Origin: Fictibacillus sp. FJAT-27399 | Lineage (GTDB): Bacteria; Bacillota; Bacilli; Bacillales; Fictibacillaceae | Assembly (NCBI RefSeq): GCF_001510655.1 | Contig: NZ_LMVC01000006.1 | Span: 32,424 to 84,718 of the forward strand | DNA length: 52,295 nucleotides | Direction of reading: 5' to 3' | Shown: piece by piece, positions 1 to 8,961 of the stretch | Layout of the letters: the number at the start of each line of letters is the position of its first letter | Numbering within the stretch: position 1 is the stretch's first letter | Notes under the pieces: generated by a model | The model's database searches: none | Told to the model about the DNA's origin: nothing | The model's input: only the letters and a program-made list of their open reading frames with translations | Program-made: the position numbers and the translations under genes

Positions 1-191
1 AAGTCTCACCTGTCACGCTAGTCCCGCAGGACAAGGAAGGCTCCGGCAGCTTTTTATCGCACGAAGAAAATGTGAAGTTCATTTTCGAGGAGTCTCGCAT
101 CTTCCACTTCAATTAACTTTTCATTGAAGATTTTTCAAGCCAAAAAGGGGCTGCCTGAAGGTCAATTTTTGACTTTCTGGACAGCCCCTTT
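1..191 (+). repeat. Intergenic repeat, copy A (3' part, cut by window edge)
   Basis: This stretch is nearly identical to the last ~190 bases of the full copy at 26274-26585. It ends in a large hairpin (about 145-191) whose outer arms are AAAGGGGCTG and CAGCCCCTTT. The hairpin end lies 9 bases from the stop codon of the epimerase gene on the minus strand, so it probably terminates that transcript. The 5' half of the element lies outside the window. Confidence 0.85.
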
Positions 192-199
192 GTTGTGCC

Positions 200-1144
200 T
201 TAGTCACGCTCGACTTTAAATCTGGAGACATATTCTTTTGTGTCTTTCGGCTTAATGTCGTCAAACCCCGTTAAAGTTCTTGGGAGCTGCTTCAAATTCG
301 GCGCATTTGTCACCCAGGAATACGGTTCAACAGCAAGCAGGTTTTCATTACCGCTGGCTGTGAATAAAACCCATTGGGTAAAATCATCAGAAAGGGAGTA
401 GGAAATTTTGATGCCTTGTTCGGGACGTTCGATGGCTGCCGTTTTATTTTCGGTCATTAAGAAAACATCATCTATTGCCACGCCAGACAAGGAAGTTCCA
501 CCTGAAAACTCTTTCCTGTTTGCGATATTTTCAAGCTCCCCTGTAGGAAGATGCCGTTCGTTCAGCAGCCATTTTTCTGAAACATCAAGAAATAATTTGG
601 CTTCACTGGGAAATTGAAAGGTGGTATGGTAGCCAATTCCGCAGGGCATAGGGGATTCGCCGTTATTTGTGATTTCAGTGGTATGTATCACTTCGTTTCC
701 CGCGATCTCAATCGTCATCGTGATTGTAAAATCATGAGGGAATTGATTGAGGATGTCTGGATGTTCAGCCGATCGGAGCTGTGTTTTCATTCTTGGAATG
801 CTGTGATCGATCTCAAGAACGCTCCATTCCTTATCATGAACAAACCCATGGATATGAACATTCTCTTTCGGCCGATTCATCTCCAATTCGTATTTCCGGC
901 CATTATACTCAAACACAGCATCTTCTATGCGGTTAGGCGGGAACAATACAGGTGTCCCGAACACCATCTTTCGCGTTTCGTATTCAGTTCTGTTTTTGGG
1001 CGTTCTCAATATTTCAGTATTTGTGCTTTTATCAAGAATAGAAATCAAATTGCTCCCTTGAGAAGGGAGGACAATGGCCTTTATCTCTTCGTTTTCAATG
1101 GCATACGCCGTTTCATCCAGGAATTGAATCCTTTTCACACTCAT
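200..1144 (-). CDS. Aldose 1-epimerase family protein (GalM-like)
   Basis: A 314-residue cytosolic protein of the aldose 1-epimerase (mutarotase) superfamily, which interconverts alpha and beta anomers of sugars. Visible family features are the NR pair at 71-72, HIHG at 97-100, a GYHTTF motif with His173 (equivalent to the GxHxyF catalytic histidine), Asp225, and Glu273 in AVEPYSW, the expected catalytic base. The start is supported by GGAGG eight bases upstream. It is a single gene, divergent from the alcohol dehydrogenase operon, and its transcript probably ends in the hairpin of the adjacent repeat. The substrate cannot be read from sequence. There are no sugar genes next to it, so it may act on a less usual sugar or sugar phosphate. 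Confidence 0.85.
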   Translation of the reverse strand: MSVKRIQFLDETAYAIENEEIKAIVLPSQGSNLISILDKSTNTEILRTPKNRTEYETRKMVFGTPVLFPPNRIEDAVFEYNGRKYELEMNRPKENVHIHGFVHDKEWSVLEIDHSIPRMKTQLRSAEHPDILNQFPHDFTITMTIEIAGNEVIHTTEITNNGESPMPCGIGYHTTFQFPSEAKLFLDVSEKWLLNERHLPTGELENIANRKEFSGGTSLSGVAIDDVFLMTENKTAAIERPEQGIKISYSLSDDFTQWVLFTASGNENLLAVEPYSWVTNAPNLKQLPRTLTGFDDIKPKDTKEYVSRFKVERD

Positions 1145-1448
1145 TTAAAAACCTCCATCAAGTTCAGTGTCGAATAATAGTATTCCCTTACGCTGTTCAA
1201 TGCAAGCCTTTTGATTTATTGAAAAAAATAAGGACTGATCTGATTAGTTTTTGGAAGGATTTTCATTGTGAAGCACTGGTGACTTATATTGAAACAGTAG
1301 ATTCACACACTGTTACATTCAGGAAATTGAAAACAAAAAGAAACAATTTGTATTTAGAGGGTATCTCCTTAAACTTGTCGAAGTAAATCGCATGGAATAA
1401 AGGCATTTTTATGGATTCTAATAATAAACAAAAAAGGAGGTAGTTATT
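1145..1448. promoter_or_regulatory. Divergent intergenic region with candidate operator
   Basis: These 304 bases separate the epimerase and the alcohol dehydrogenase operon and contain no gene. The inverted repeat AACAGT-N11-ACTGTT at about 1293-1315 is a possible operator for the catabolic operon. A strong ribosome binding site (AAAGGAGG) sits just before 1449. No promoter matched well enough to call with confidence. Confidence 0.35.
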
Positions 1449-2642
1449 ATGGTTTCAGTTCTGCAAATGCCAAGAACCATACTCTACGGAGAGGATTCAT
1501 TTAAGAAAGTCGGAGAAGTAGCGTCTAAACTCGGAAACAACGCACTCATCATTAGCGACCGAATGATGGAAAAGCAGCTGTACGTTGAAGAATGCCAGCA
1601 TTATTTAAAAGAAGCAGGAGTATCCTCAGCCACGTATTTAGATATTAATTCTGAGCCGAAAGATACGTTTGTTTATGAAGCTTTGGACAAGCTTAACGCC
1701 GAGTCCTGCAACGTCATTATTGGCTTGGGTGGAGGAAGCTGTATTGATACCGCAAAGGCGGTTGCCGTTCTTGGTACAAATGGAGGATCCATCAGCGATT
1801 ATATGAATAGCCGGAAGATTGCACAGAAGTCAGCCGTTCCATTAATCGCTATTCCTACAACTGCTGGGACCGGGTCTGAAGCAACTGATGCAACAATCAT
1901 AACCGATACCGCCCATGATATTAAAATGATGATTAAACAGCCCGCCTTCATGCCGGAAGCAGCGATTGTTGATCCGGTCCTTTCTATTACTTCACCTAAA
2001 CATATAACTGCTGCAACCGGAATTGATGCCCTTACTCACGCGATTGAGGCGTATCTTTCAAGGCGTGCTCATCCTTTTACCGATTTTCTAGCGTTAACTG
2101 CCATTGGGGAAATTATGGAAAGTATACGAGATGCCTATCATGAGCCTCAAAATATAGAAGCAAAGAAAAAAATGTCCCTTGCAGCCCTGCAGGCAGGAAT
2201 GGCATTTTCAAATTCTTCGGTCTGCTTAGTTCATGGAATGTCCCGGCCGATCGGTGCACTGTTTCATGTGCCGCATGGCATTTCGAATGCGATGCTTCTT
2301 CCTGCTGTTTTGGAGTATAGTCTGGAAGATTGCTATGAGAGGCTAGCAGACATCGGGGATTTAATTCTCAAAGAAATGAAAGGGCTTACAAAGCGGGAAA
2401 CAGCGCAAAAAGTGGTGGAAGAGATGAAAGCCCTCTGCCTCGAGCTTGGTATTCCTAACTTGAAAGGATGGGGAATTCAGGAGGAGCAATTTTTGAAAAG
2501 TCTAGAAAAGATGGCCAGAGACGCGATCGCCAGCGGTAGTCCCGGCAATAATCCGAGGGTGCCGGATGATAGTGAATTAATGGAACTGTACAAATTATGC
2601 TATGATTACCAGTTTACCAATTCTCAAACCATTAAATCGTAG
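1449..2642 (+). CDS. Iron-containing alcohol dehydrogenase
   Basis: A 397-residue group III (Fe-dependent) alcohol dehydrogenase. It carries the NAD(P)-binding GGGS loop at 94-97, and the metal ligands fall where expected by comparison with FucO: Asp193, His197, His262 and His276 (motifs ALTHAIEAY and HVPHGISNAML). AAAAAAGGAGG precedes the ATG. It is the first gene of a tight operon with a permease, an acyl-CoA ligase and an enoyl-CoA hydratase. In that setting a likely role is oxidising a hydroxy-acid or diol taken up by the permease to the aldehyde, feeding CoA activation. That substrate is inference; the enzyme family is certain. Confidence 0.9.
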   Translation: MVSVLQMPRTILYGEDSFKKVGEVASKLGNNALIISDRMMEKQLYVEECQHYLKEAGVSSATYLDINSEPKDTFVYEALDKLNAESCNVIIGLGGGSCIDTAKAVAVLGTNGGSISDYMNSRKIAQKSAVPLIAIPTTAGTGSEATDATIITDTAHDIKMMIKQPAFMPEAAIVDPVLSITSPKHITAATGIDALTHAIEAYLSRRAHPFTDFLALTAIGEIMESIRDAYHEPQNIEAKKKMSLAALQAGMAFSNSSVCLVHGMSRPIGALFHVPHGISNAMLLPAVLEYSLEDCYERLADIGDLILKEMKGLTKRETAQKVVEEMKALCLELGIPNLKGWGIQEEQFLKSLEKMARDAIASGSPGNNPRVPDDSELMELYKLCYDYQFTNSQTIKS

Positions 2643-2659
2643 AAACGGGGGAAATCACA

Positions 2660-4021
2660 ATGAGTATGATAGGACTGTTTCTGGCACTTGCCCTATTAAT
2701 TTATTTAACCATGCGAGGGGTCAATATTATTATTGCAGCCATTATTAGCTCAGTAGTTGTTGCACTGACAGGTGGAATCAACCTTGAGACAGCCTTGACC
2801 AAGTATTATATGGACGGCTTTACAGGCTATTTTGCCACCTGGTTTTTAATCTTTCTGCTAGGGGCGATTTTTGGTAAAGTCATGCAGGACACGAAAGCTG
2901 CTGATTCCATTGCAGACTGGATCAGCCGTACAGCCGGGCCAAAGCGAGCGGTTTTTGCGGTTGTTGCAGCGTGTGCCATTATGACTTTTGGCGGCGTTAG
3001 TTTGTTTGTTGTTGGTTTTTCGGTTTATCCCATAGCTGTTTCTTTATTCAGAAAAGCCAACCTTCCTCATCGATTCATTCCTGCAGCCCTTGTATTCGGA
3101 TCCATTTCGTTTTCAATGACTTCCCCGGGTTCACCAGAAATACAAAACATCATTCCTACTACCTTCTTTAAAACACAGCCAACTGCTGGAGGATTAATAG
3201 GCATCCTGATTGGAATCTTTATTTTAATCGCAGGCAGTCTTTATATAGGGCGTGAAGTACGAAAAGCCGTAAACAATGGGGAAACCTTTTCATTGCCCGA
3301 ATCCCATCCGTTATTTCGTCCGAAAAAAGGTGAAGCCACTGAATTAGCAGCAGCGCTTGAAGAAGTAACAGCCATTGAAACAGAATCACCATTTAAAAAG
3401 GAATTACCGAACATCGTCACCTCTCTTATACCGTTAATTGGGGTTATCGGTATTTTAAATATTATGGCTCAGTTTACTTCTTCTACGAGTGCAGCTCTCA
3501 TCTCGCTTGGAACCGGTATTTTATTGACATGGGTGCTCAACCTGAAATTCGTTCCACAATATTGGGGATCTCTGGCCGCTGGTACACAAGATGCTCTTGT
3601 CGCGATTGCCAATACATGTGCCGTCGTAGGATTTGGAAGCGTGGCGGCGAAAGTTCCCGCGTTTGGAGTAGTTGTCGATTCATTAGTGAATATCCCAGGA
3701 CCGCCTTTATTGGGCTTAGGAGTTGCGGTCACATTAATTTGCGGGCTGACAGGTTCAGCTTCTGGAGGATTGGGGATTGCCTTGCCAATTCTGGCCCCGA
3801 TTTATATGGCTCAAGGTTTGGATCCGAATGCCATGCATCGAATCTCCACACTGGCATCGGGAGGATTAGATTCACTGCCGCATAACGGGTATATCGTGAC
3901 AACGATCCGCGCGATATGTGGAGAGACTCATAAACGTACGTATAAACCGGTCTTTGTGTTAAGTGTTGCCCTGCCGTTAGTCGGCATGTTCTTGGCGATT
4001 ATCCTGTATTCTATTTTTTAA
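2660..4021 (+). CDS. GntP-family organic acid:H+ symporter
   Basis: A 453-residue polytopic membrane protein with about 12 hydrophobic segments and the pattern of the GntP (gluconate / 3-hydroxybutyrate permease) family: an N-terminal MSMIGLFLALALL helix, GGVSLFVVGFSVYPIA, and glycine-rich segments such as GLTGSASGGLGIALPI followed by DSLPHNG near residue 410. It starts 17 bases after the dehydrogenase stop with GGGGGAAA as ribosome binding site. Its position inside a CoA-dependent catabolic operon suggests import of a short-chain hydroxy or unsaturated carboxylate rather than gluconate; no sugar acid kinase is present. Confidence 0.85.
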   Translation: MSMIGLFLALALLIYLTMRGVNIIIAAIISSVVVALTGGINLETALTKYYMDGFTGYFATWFLIFLLGAIFGKVMQDTKAADSIADWISRTAGPKRAVFAVVAACAIMTFGGVSLFVVGFSVYPIAVSLFRKANLPHRFIPAALVFGSISFSMTSPGSPEIQNIIPTTFFKTQPTAGGLIGILIGIFILIAGSLYIGREVRKAVNNGETFSLPESHPLFRPKKGEATELAAALEEVTAIETESPFKKELPNIVTSLIPLIGVIGILNIMAQFTSSTSAALISLGTGILLTWVLNLKFVPQYWGSLAAGTQDALVAIANTCAVVGFGSVAAKVPAFGVVVDSLVNIPGPPLLGLGVAVTLICGLTGSASGGLGIALPILAPIYMAQGLDPNAMHRISTLASGGLDSLPHNGYIVTTIRAICGETHKRTYKPVFVLSVALPLVGMFLAIILYSIF

Positions 4022-4069
4022 AAGCGGCCAAATCAACTTCAAGTGCTTCAAAGGAAAGGAGAGAGTTAG

Positions 4070-5686
4070 TTGGAACGATCTAATTTCCCTAGTTTTTTAC
4101 TGAATCACATCGAGAAAACCCCAGATAAAGTGTACTTGCAATTTGAAAAGGAGAAATTTACTTACGAGCAGTTGCATGAAAAAATCGGCCGTCTTGTTTC
4201 AGGGCTAAAGGAACTTGATATTCAAAACGGAGACCATGTTTGTGTCATGTTAAATAACTGCCCTGAATATTTGGATGTATGGTTTAGCTTGTCCTTTTTG
4301 GGAGCCGTATCTGTTCCGTTAAACGTACACTTAATAGGAAAAGGGTTAACCTACATTTTATCTCACTCTGAATGCAAGGCTATTATCCTTCATCATGAAT
4401 TCCTTCCCAAAATTCTTCCGAGCATCTCTGAATTGAACCGGCAAGTGAAACTCATTATTGTTAATGACAGTGACACAGATTCCGAAAAAACGGAATTAGA
4501 GCCTCATATCGACTTCAACCCCGTTTTTTCCTATCAACAGCTTCTGCAGACTGCTCAGCCTGTTGATATAGATCCATCCGTTTTTCCAGACGCCATTCAA
4601 AGCATTCTTTACACCTCAGGAACAACCGGCTTGCCAAAAGGAGTGATGCTCAGCCATGCCTCTTATGTGAAATCCGGACAAGCCTTTGCCGAACATATGA
4701 TACAAGCCACTTCAAACGATATTTTATTTACATCTTTACCGCTGTTTCACATTAATGCCCAAGCGCATACTGTCATGGGAGCCATTGCACAAAACGCCAC
4801 AATCGCTCTTGGTAAAAGGTTCAGCGCCTCACGTTTTTGGGATGAGATCCGTGATCACCGGGCAACCATATTTAATTCACTCGGTTCCATGATCCCCATC
4901 CTTTGCAAACAGCCGGAAAGACCGAATGACCGTAATAACCCGGCAAGGCGAACGGCCTGTGCTGCTACTCCAAAAGAGTTTTGGAAGGTATTTGAAGAGC
5001 GGTTTGGTGTCCAAATTATTGAAGGCTATGGACTAACGGAAACTACCGGCTTTTGCATATCCAACACCTTGACGGCCAACCGTCCACCTTCTATGGGGAA
5101 GCCTTTTTCATCGGTTAAAGTGAAGATTGCAGATGAACAAGATAATGAGGTACCGGTTAGAGAACTGGGTGAAATTTTAATTCATCCGATGGAAAAAGAA
5201 GTGCTGATGAAGGGATATTTCAAAAATCCGGAGAAAACAGACGAAGCTTTAAAAGGCGGCTGGTTCCATACTGGAGACCGCGGTTATCAAGATGAAGAAG
5301 GCTATCTTTATTTTTCAGACCGAACCAAACAATGCATTAGAAGGCGGGGGGAAAATATCTCCTCATGGGAAATAGAAAAAGCGGTGAATGACCATCCAAA
5401 AGTATTGGAAACGGCTGCAGTAGGCGTTCCGTCGGAAATAGGAGAAGAGGATGTAAAGCTGTATGTCATTCTCCATAAGGAGCAAAGTCTTACTCCTGAA
5501 GAAATTATTGATTGGTGCAGTGATCGGATGGCGTATTTTATGGTGCCCCGGTACGTTGAATTCATCCATTCATTTCCAAAAACAGCAACTGAGAGGATTC
5601 AGAAATTCAAGTTAAAAGCGCTTGGTATTGGGGATGCATGGGACAGGGAACAAGCCAATTATAGGCTAAAGGTAAATGGAAGGTGA
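4070..5686 (+). CDS. CaiC-like acyl-CoA ligase (AMP-forming)
   Basis: A 538-residue member of the adenylate-forming superfamily that activates a carboxylate to its CoA thioester. Core motifs are ILYTSGTTGLPKGV near 180 (P-loop), IIEGYGLTETTG near 320, and WFHTGDRGY near 400. The CIRRRGENISSWEIE segment near 425 is typical of the CaiC (crotonobetaine/carnitine-CoA ligase) branch. The C-terminal catalytic region has TATERIQKFKLK, where lysine is in the usual position. The start is TTG, preceded by AAGGAAAGGAGAG. It is followed after 12 bases by the enoyl-CoA hydratase, an order like caiC-caiD. No CaiA, CaiB or BCCT carnitine transporter is nearby, so carnitine itself is unlikely to be proven by context. 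Confidence 0.85.
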   Translation: MERSNFPSFLLNHIEKTPDKVYLQFEKEKFTYEQLHEKIGRLVSGLKELDIQNGDHVCVMLNNCPEYLDVWFSLSFLGAVSVPLNVHLIGKGLTYILSHSECKAIILHHEFLPKILPSISELNRQVKLIIVNDSDTDSEKTELEPHIDFNPVFSYQQLLQTAQPVDIDPSVFPDAIQSILYTSGTTGLPKGVMLSHASYVKSGQAFAEHMIQATSNDILFTSLPLFHINAQAHTVMGAIAQNATIALGKRFSASRFWDEIRDHRATIFNSLGSMIPILCKQPERPNDRNNPARRTACAATPKEFWKVFEERFGVQIIEGYGLTETTGFCISNTLTANRPPSMGKPFSSVKVKIADEQDNEVPVRELGEILIHPMEKEVLMKGYFKNPEKTDEALKGGWFHTGDRGYQDEEGYLYFSDRTKQCIRRRGENISSWEIEKAVNDHPKVLETAAVGVPSEIGEEDVKLYVILHKEQSLTPEEIIDWCSDRMAYFMVPRYVEFIHSFPKTATERIQKFKLKALGIGDAWDREQANYRLKVNGR

Positions 5687-5698
5687 GGTTGAAAGCAA

Positions 5699-6490
5699 AT
5701 GGAGCGGACAAAAGCAATCGCATGTCATAAAGAAGCAGGAATAGCGATCTTAATGATTGATAACCCACCGTTAAATGTACTGGACCGCCATGTGGTTTCT
5801 GAGTTATCTGCATGGGCAGAAGAACTGGAAGACGATAAAAGCATAGTCGCTGTGATTATTACAGGAAAAGGTGACAAAGCGTTCATGGCTGGAGCGGATA
5901 TTAAAGAGTTTCCTGAATGGATGGGGAAAGGAGAGGAGCTCCCAGAGCAGAAATCCAGGGAATTGCAAAGAGCCTTTCATCAAATCCATGAATTAAACAA
6001 ACCTACCATAGCTGCCTTAAATGGAGTGGCATTAGGCGGAGGGTGTGAACTTGCGCTTGCTTGTGATTTGCGGATTGCGGAAGAACATGTAATGATTGGA
6101 CTGCCTGAGATCAAGCTTGGACTTTTTCCAGGAGCGGGGGGAACACAACGTCTGCCGAGGCTTATAGGTGAGACAAAGGCAAAGGAACTGATGTATACGG
6201 GCCAGCCGATAACGGCCCAAGAAGCAGAGAAAATAGGTCTCCTTAATTATGTAGTTGAAAAAGGAAAGTCGGTAGAAAAAGCAAAAGAAATTGCTATGAA
6301 ACTAACGGAATTATCATTGCCGGTCCTATCTTATATTAAGAAATCGGTTCATGAGGGCTGTAATGGTTCACTGGAAGAAGGGCTTCACGTAGAGGCCAAA
6401 TATTTCGGTGAGGTCTTTCAAACGCACGATGTAGTGGAAGGTGTTCAAGCATTTATACAGAAAAGAAAACCGGATTTTAAACATAAATAG
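5699..6490 (+). CDS. Enoyl-CoA hydratase/isomerase (crotonase family)
   Basis: A 263-residue crotonase-fold protein. The oxyanion-hole segments AGADIKEF (about 66-73) and NGVALGGGCELALACD (about 103-118) are present. Both catalytic glutamates of true hydratases are kept, one in GGGCEL and one in GLPEIKLGLFPGAGGTQRL. It probably hydrates the unsaturated acyl-CoA made by the upstream ligase. It is the last gene of the operon and is followed by a strong terminator at 6540. The separate name CaiD would fit the neighbour, but specificity cannot be judged from motifs. Confidence 0.88.
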   Translation: MERTKAIACHKEAGIAILMIDNPPLNVLDRHVVSELSAWAEELEDDKSIVAVIITGKGDKAFMAGADIKEFPEWMGKGEELPEQKSRELQRAFHQIHELNKPTIAALNGVALGGGCELALACDLRIAEEHVMIGLPEIKLGLFPGAGGTQRLPRLIGETKAKELMYTGQPITAQEAEKIGLLNYVVEKGKSVEKAKEIAMKLTELSLPVLSYIKKSVHEGCNGSLEEGLHVEAKYFGEVFQTHDVVEGVQAFIQKRKPDFKHK

Positions 6491-6539
6491 CTCTATAGCC
6501 CCAAACATTTTTTTGAAGAAGCTTAAAACAAATAGCGTA

Positions 6540-6565
6540 AGCGGGGAGAAATCCCCGCTTTTTTT
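6540..6565 (+). terminator. Rho-independent terminator of the catabolic operon
   Basis: Perfect stem AGCGGGG / CCCCGCT with a six-base loop, followed by a T tract, 50 bases after the hydratase stop codon. Confidence 0.9.
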
Positions 6566-6709
6566 ATTTGTCCATAAATTCTGCATTGCAAGCTGAAAGA
6601 ATCTTTCTAATTTAGCATTAGTGTGTATGGGCTTTGTCTTATAAATAATAGTAGGCTGAAAAAAGGCCAGGGGGTGGTTCAATTAAATTTTTTTGAAAAA
6701 ATAAACGTA

Positions 6710-7021
6710 ATGGGCTTGAAGCTAACACAGTATCAGGTTGTATAGTTAGGTTCCGGACTTACGGTACGAATGCTTCATCATTACGATAAGATTGGACTAT
6801 TTTCTCCTTCTCAGTATTCAGATACGGGTCATAGACTTTATAAAAAGTCAGATATAGTCAGGGAAATTATGTAACTTAAGTTATTAGGGTTTGCATTGGA
6901 AGAGATAAAAGAGATATTGGAGAATCAAAATTTTAATCCACTTGAACTCATCAAAGTACAGTTAGATGATGTGAAAAAGCGTATACGCCTACAGGAACTG
7001 TTATGCAGCCGTTTGATTTAG
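6710..7021 (+). pseudogene. MerR-family regulator remnant
   Basis: Translating from the ATG at 6710 in one frame gives an unmistakable MerR-type reading: GLTVRMLHHYDKIGLFSPS (the DNA-binding winged helix), DTGHRLYKKSDI, then LKLLGFALEEIKEILEN and a coiled-coil start. Two in-frame stops interrupt it, TAG at 6743 and TAA at about 6860, and the frame ends at 7021 after about 100 codons. MerR regulators of this type normally continue into an effector domain, which is absent. No ribosome binding site is evident. It is a decayed gene of unknown former target. Confidence 0.8.
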
Positions 7022-7105
7022 AAACCTTTATCTATATATTAACAAAAACCCGTAACCCTTCTGTTTATTATTTGAAAGCCACAATATTTTAGAAAACAGG
7101 CAATT

Positions 7106-7142
7106 AAAAACAGACCCACTAAAATTTAGTGGGTCTGTTTTT
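7106..7142. terminator. Bidirectional terminator downstream of fnr
   Basis: A perfect inverted repeat, AAAAACAGACCCACTAAA opposite its complement, with T tracts available on both strands. It overlaps the fnr stop codon on the minus strand and also closes the MerR remnant region on the plus strand. Confidence 0.88.
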
Positions 7143-7866
7143 AAATCCTGCACACCTGCAACGGACACTCCTCACAGTTGCACACATTCTTTAAATAGTC
7201 CAGATCAGTAATCACAAGGTTACCATTTTCATCATGATCAATGACTTTATCTTTCTTTAAGACACCTAGCATCCGATTGACTGTCTCACGGGAGGTACCA
7301 ATCAATTCAGCCAGCTCTGCATTGGTAAGCTGTAGAGAAAGAACTATGCCTTCTTTGCCCATTTTTCCGTAAGAATTTGAAAGACGAATGAGAGTGGAGC
7401 ACAAAGCACCGTTCTTTCCATACAACATTAGATCTCTAAGCTTGGAACGGGTAATCTGATGCATCAGACCCGTCCAGCGCACAAACTCTATGGCAACCTC
7501 GCCATGTTTTCGCATCATTTCTTCCAGGTCAGCCTGCTGGATAACGCCGACAACACTGTCGGTGGAAGCTACGGCACTGAAGTTATGCTTTTCATCGCCA
7601 AAAGCATTGAGCTCTCCAATTAAGTCACCGTTCTGAAACATAGAAAGGACGAGCTCCTTACCATCCTCAGTCATTTTTGTTCCTTTAATGATTCCTTCAC
7701 GTACAAAGTAAAGTTTCCCTGCCGCTTCATTATCCATGAAAAGCATTGTTCCTTTTTTGATCTTGCACTCCATCATTAATTCATCCAGCAAACGAAGGGT
7801 CTGCTCAGAGAAAATTTCTGTATTTTGAACCGAATTATAATCACTCGGGATATCACGCGTTTTCAT
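7141..7866 (-). CDS. fnr: Fnr, oxygen-sensing Crp/Fnr-family regulator
   Basis: The protein has an N-terminal cyclic-nucleotide-type beta-barrel and a C-terminal helix-turn-helix (ELAELIGTSRETVNRMLGVL, residues ~184-203). The tail has cysteines at 229, 231, 234 and 239. The CxxCxxxxC spacing (231/234/239) matches the C-terminal [4Fe-4S] ligand set of Bacillus subtilis Fnr (Cys227/230/235), unlike the N-terminal cluster of E. coli FNR. So this should be the anaerobic activator that binds TGTGA-N6-TCACA. I place the start at the ATG at 7866 (241 residues), because GGAGG lies eight bases upstream. A GTG ten codons earlier is open but lacks such a site. It is divergent from ric, with an Fnr box in front of ric. 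Confidence 0.9.
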   Translation of the reverse strand: MKTRDIPSDYNSVQNTEIFSEQTLRLLDELMMECKIKKGTMLFMDNEAAGKLYFVREGIIKGTKMTEDGKELVLSMFQNGDLIGELNAFGDEKHNFSAVASTDSVVGVIQQADLEEMMRKHGEVAIEFVRWTGLMHQITRSKLRDLMLYGKNGALCSTLIRLSNSYGKMGKEGIVLSLQLTNAELAELIGTSRETVNRMLGVLKKDKVIDHDENGNLVITDLDYLKNVCNCEECPLQVCRI

Positions 7867-7996
7867 ATCTTTAACCTCCATAACGTCACCTAACACATCT
7901 CTTCATAAGTATAGGAAAAAGATAAGTAAATCAGAATCAGGGAACTTCCCGATTGTGCAGGGGGAAACTCCCCTATATTTCGGTTGTAACTATAGG

Positions 7997-8012
7997 TGTG
8001 ATAAGAGTCACG
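7997..8012 (+). promoter_or_regulatory. Candidate Fnr box upstream of ric
   Basis: TGTGATAAGAGTCACG matches the Fnr consensus TGTGA-N6-TCACA at nine of ten half-site bases. Its centre is about 42 bases before a plausible transcription start implied by a TACAGT -10 element at 8035-8040, the usual spacing for activation by Fnr. Confidence 0.65.
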
Positions 8013-8074
8013 GTGAAAAACGGGGGCAGAGAGTTACAGTTGAGATAAGGAAACAGTCAGAAGGAGGAGTCATC

Positions 8075-8794
8075 ATGGAAATGGTGTTTGATCCTACGGT
8101 AAAAATGCGTGAGATTGTTATGAGGTGTCCAAGGGCAGGGACATTGCTCAAACGGTACAAAATTGATTATTGTTGCAGTGGCAGTCGGCCGATTTGGGAG
8201 GCTTTACAGGAGAGAAACCTAAATCCAACCCAAATTCTTCATGAACTGAACACATTGTGTGAAAAGAACTTTGAAGAGCAGCGCCAGATGACAAAATGGG
8301 AGAGACAGAAATATAAGGATCTGATTCAGTATATAATAGACGCCCATCATTCTTATTTGTACATGGCGTTGCCGAACCTGCAAACCATCATCACCAAGAT
8401 TTACAATAAATATGGCAAGTCACATCCTGAATTGTCCAGTATTCACTATCTTTTCTCCATTCTCAAGATTGAACTCGAGCAGCATATTATTGTGGAGGAA
8501 GAACTTATCTTTCCAAAAATTATATCCTACGAAAAGCATCCAACACTCAATGCTTTGATTGACATCACTGAATTTGTAGAAGACCTTGAAAGGGAGCATC
8601 AGCATATTAGTCAGATTTTAAAAGACCTGAGAGACATCACAAATGATTACCGTGCGCCAGAAGACGTATGCGCGACCTACAGATTAGCCTACGTCAAACT
8701 GGATGAGCTCGAATCCGACCTGTTTCAGCATCTCCATCTTGAAAACAACATCCTGTTTCCTCGTCTTATGATAGAAATGGAGAAAATGAGATAG
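8075..8794 (+). CDS. ric: Ric/ScdA (YtfE), iron-sulfur cluster repair di-iron protein
   Basis: A 239-residue cytosolic protein of the RIC/ScdA/YtfE family, which repairs iron-sulfur clusters damaged by nitric oxide or oxidants. The short N-terminal ScdA domain has the signature IDYCCSGSRPI with Cys33-Cys34. A hemerythrin-like four-helix domain follows, with iron-ligand histidines and glutamates visible in DAHHSYL, EQHIIVEEELIFP, EREHQHI and HLHLENNILFPR. AAGGAGGAG directly before the ATG at 8075 fixes the start; the frame is open 40 codons further upstream, but that stretch overlaps the Fnr box. Placement opposite fnr with an Fnr box suggests induction when oxygen is scarce. Confidence 0.92.
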   Translation: MEMVFDPTVKMREIVMRCPRAGTLLKRYKIDYCCSGSRPIWEALQERNLNPTQILHELNTLCEKNFEEQRQMTKWERQKYKDLIQYIIDAHHSYLYMALPNLQTIITKIYNKYGKSHPELSSIHYLFSILKIELEQHIIVEEELIFPKIISYEKHPTLNALIDITEFVEDLEREHQHISQILKDLRDITNDYRAPEDVCATYRLAYVKLDELESDLFQHLHLENNILFPRLMIEMEKMR

Positions 8795-8799
8795 AGGTT

Positions 8800-8845
8800 A
8801 AAGCCCACAATCCTAAAAGAATTAGGGATTATGGGCTTTCCTTTT
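8800..8845 (+). terminator. Terminator after ric
   Basis: Long stem starting AAAGCCCA and closing TGGGCTTT, followed by a short T-rich tail. Confidence 0.75.
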
Positions 8846-8961
8846 GGATTTAAGAAAAGGATTTTCTAGATCATGCTTTATGATAAGATGAAGTTGTGAA
8901 TTGAGAAGATTATCCAAAAAGAATTTGTACCTATTCAATTACAATGAAAAGAGGTTATACC

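Noticed and set aside
614-1177. Long open frames antisense to the epimerase, and similar frames opposite other genes
   Set aside because: They lie on the opposite strand of well-supported genes, lack ribosome binding sites and show no family motifs.
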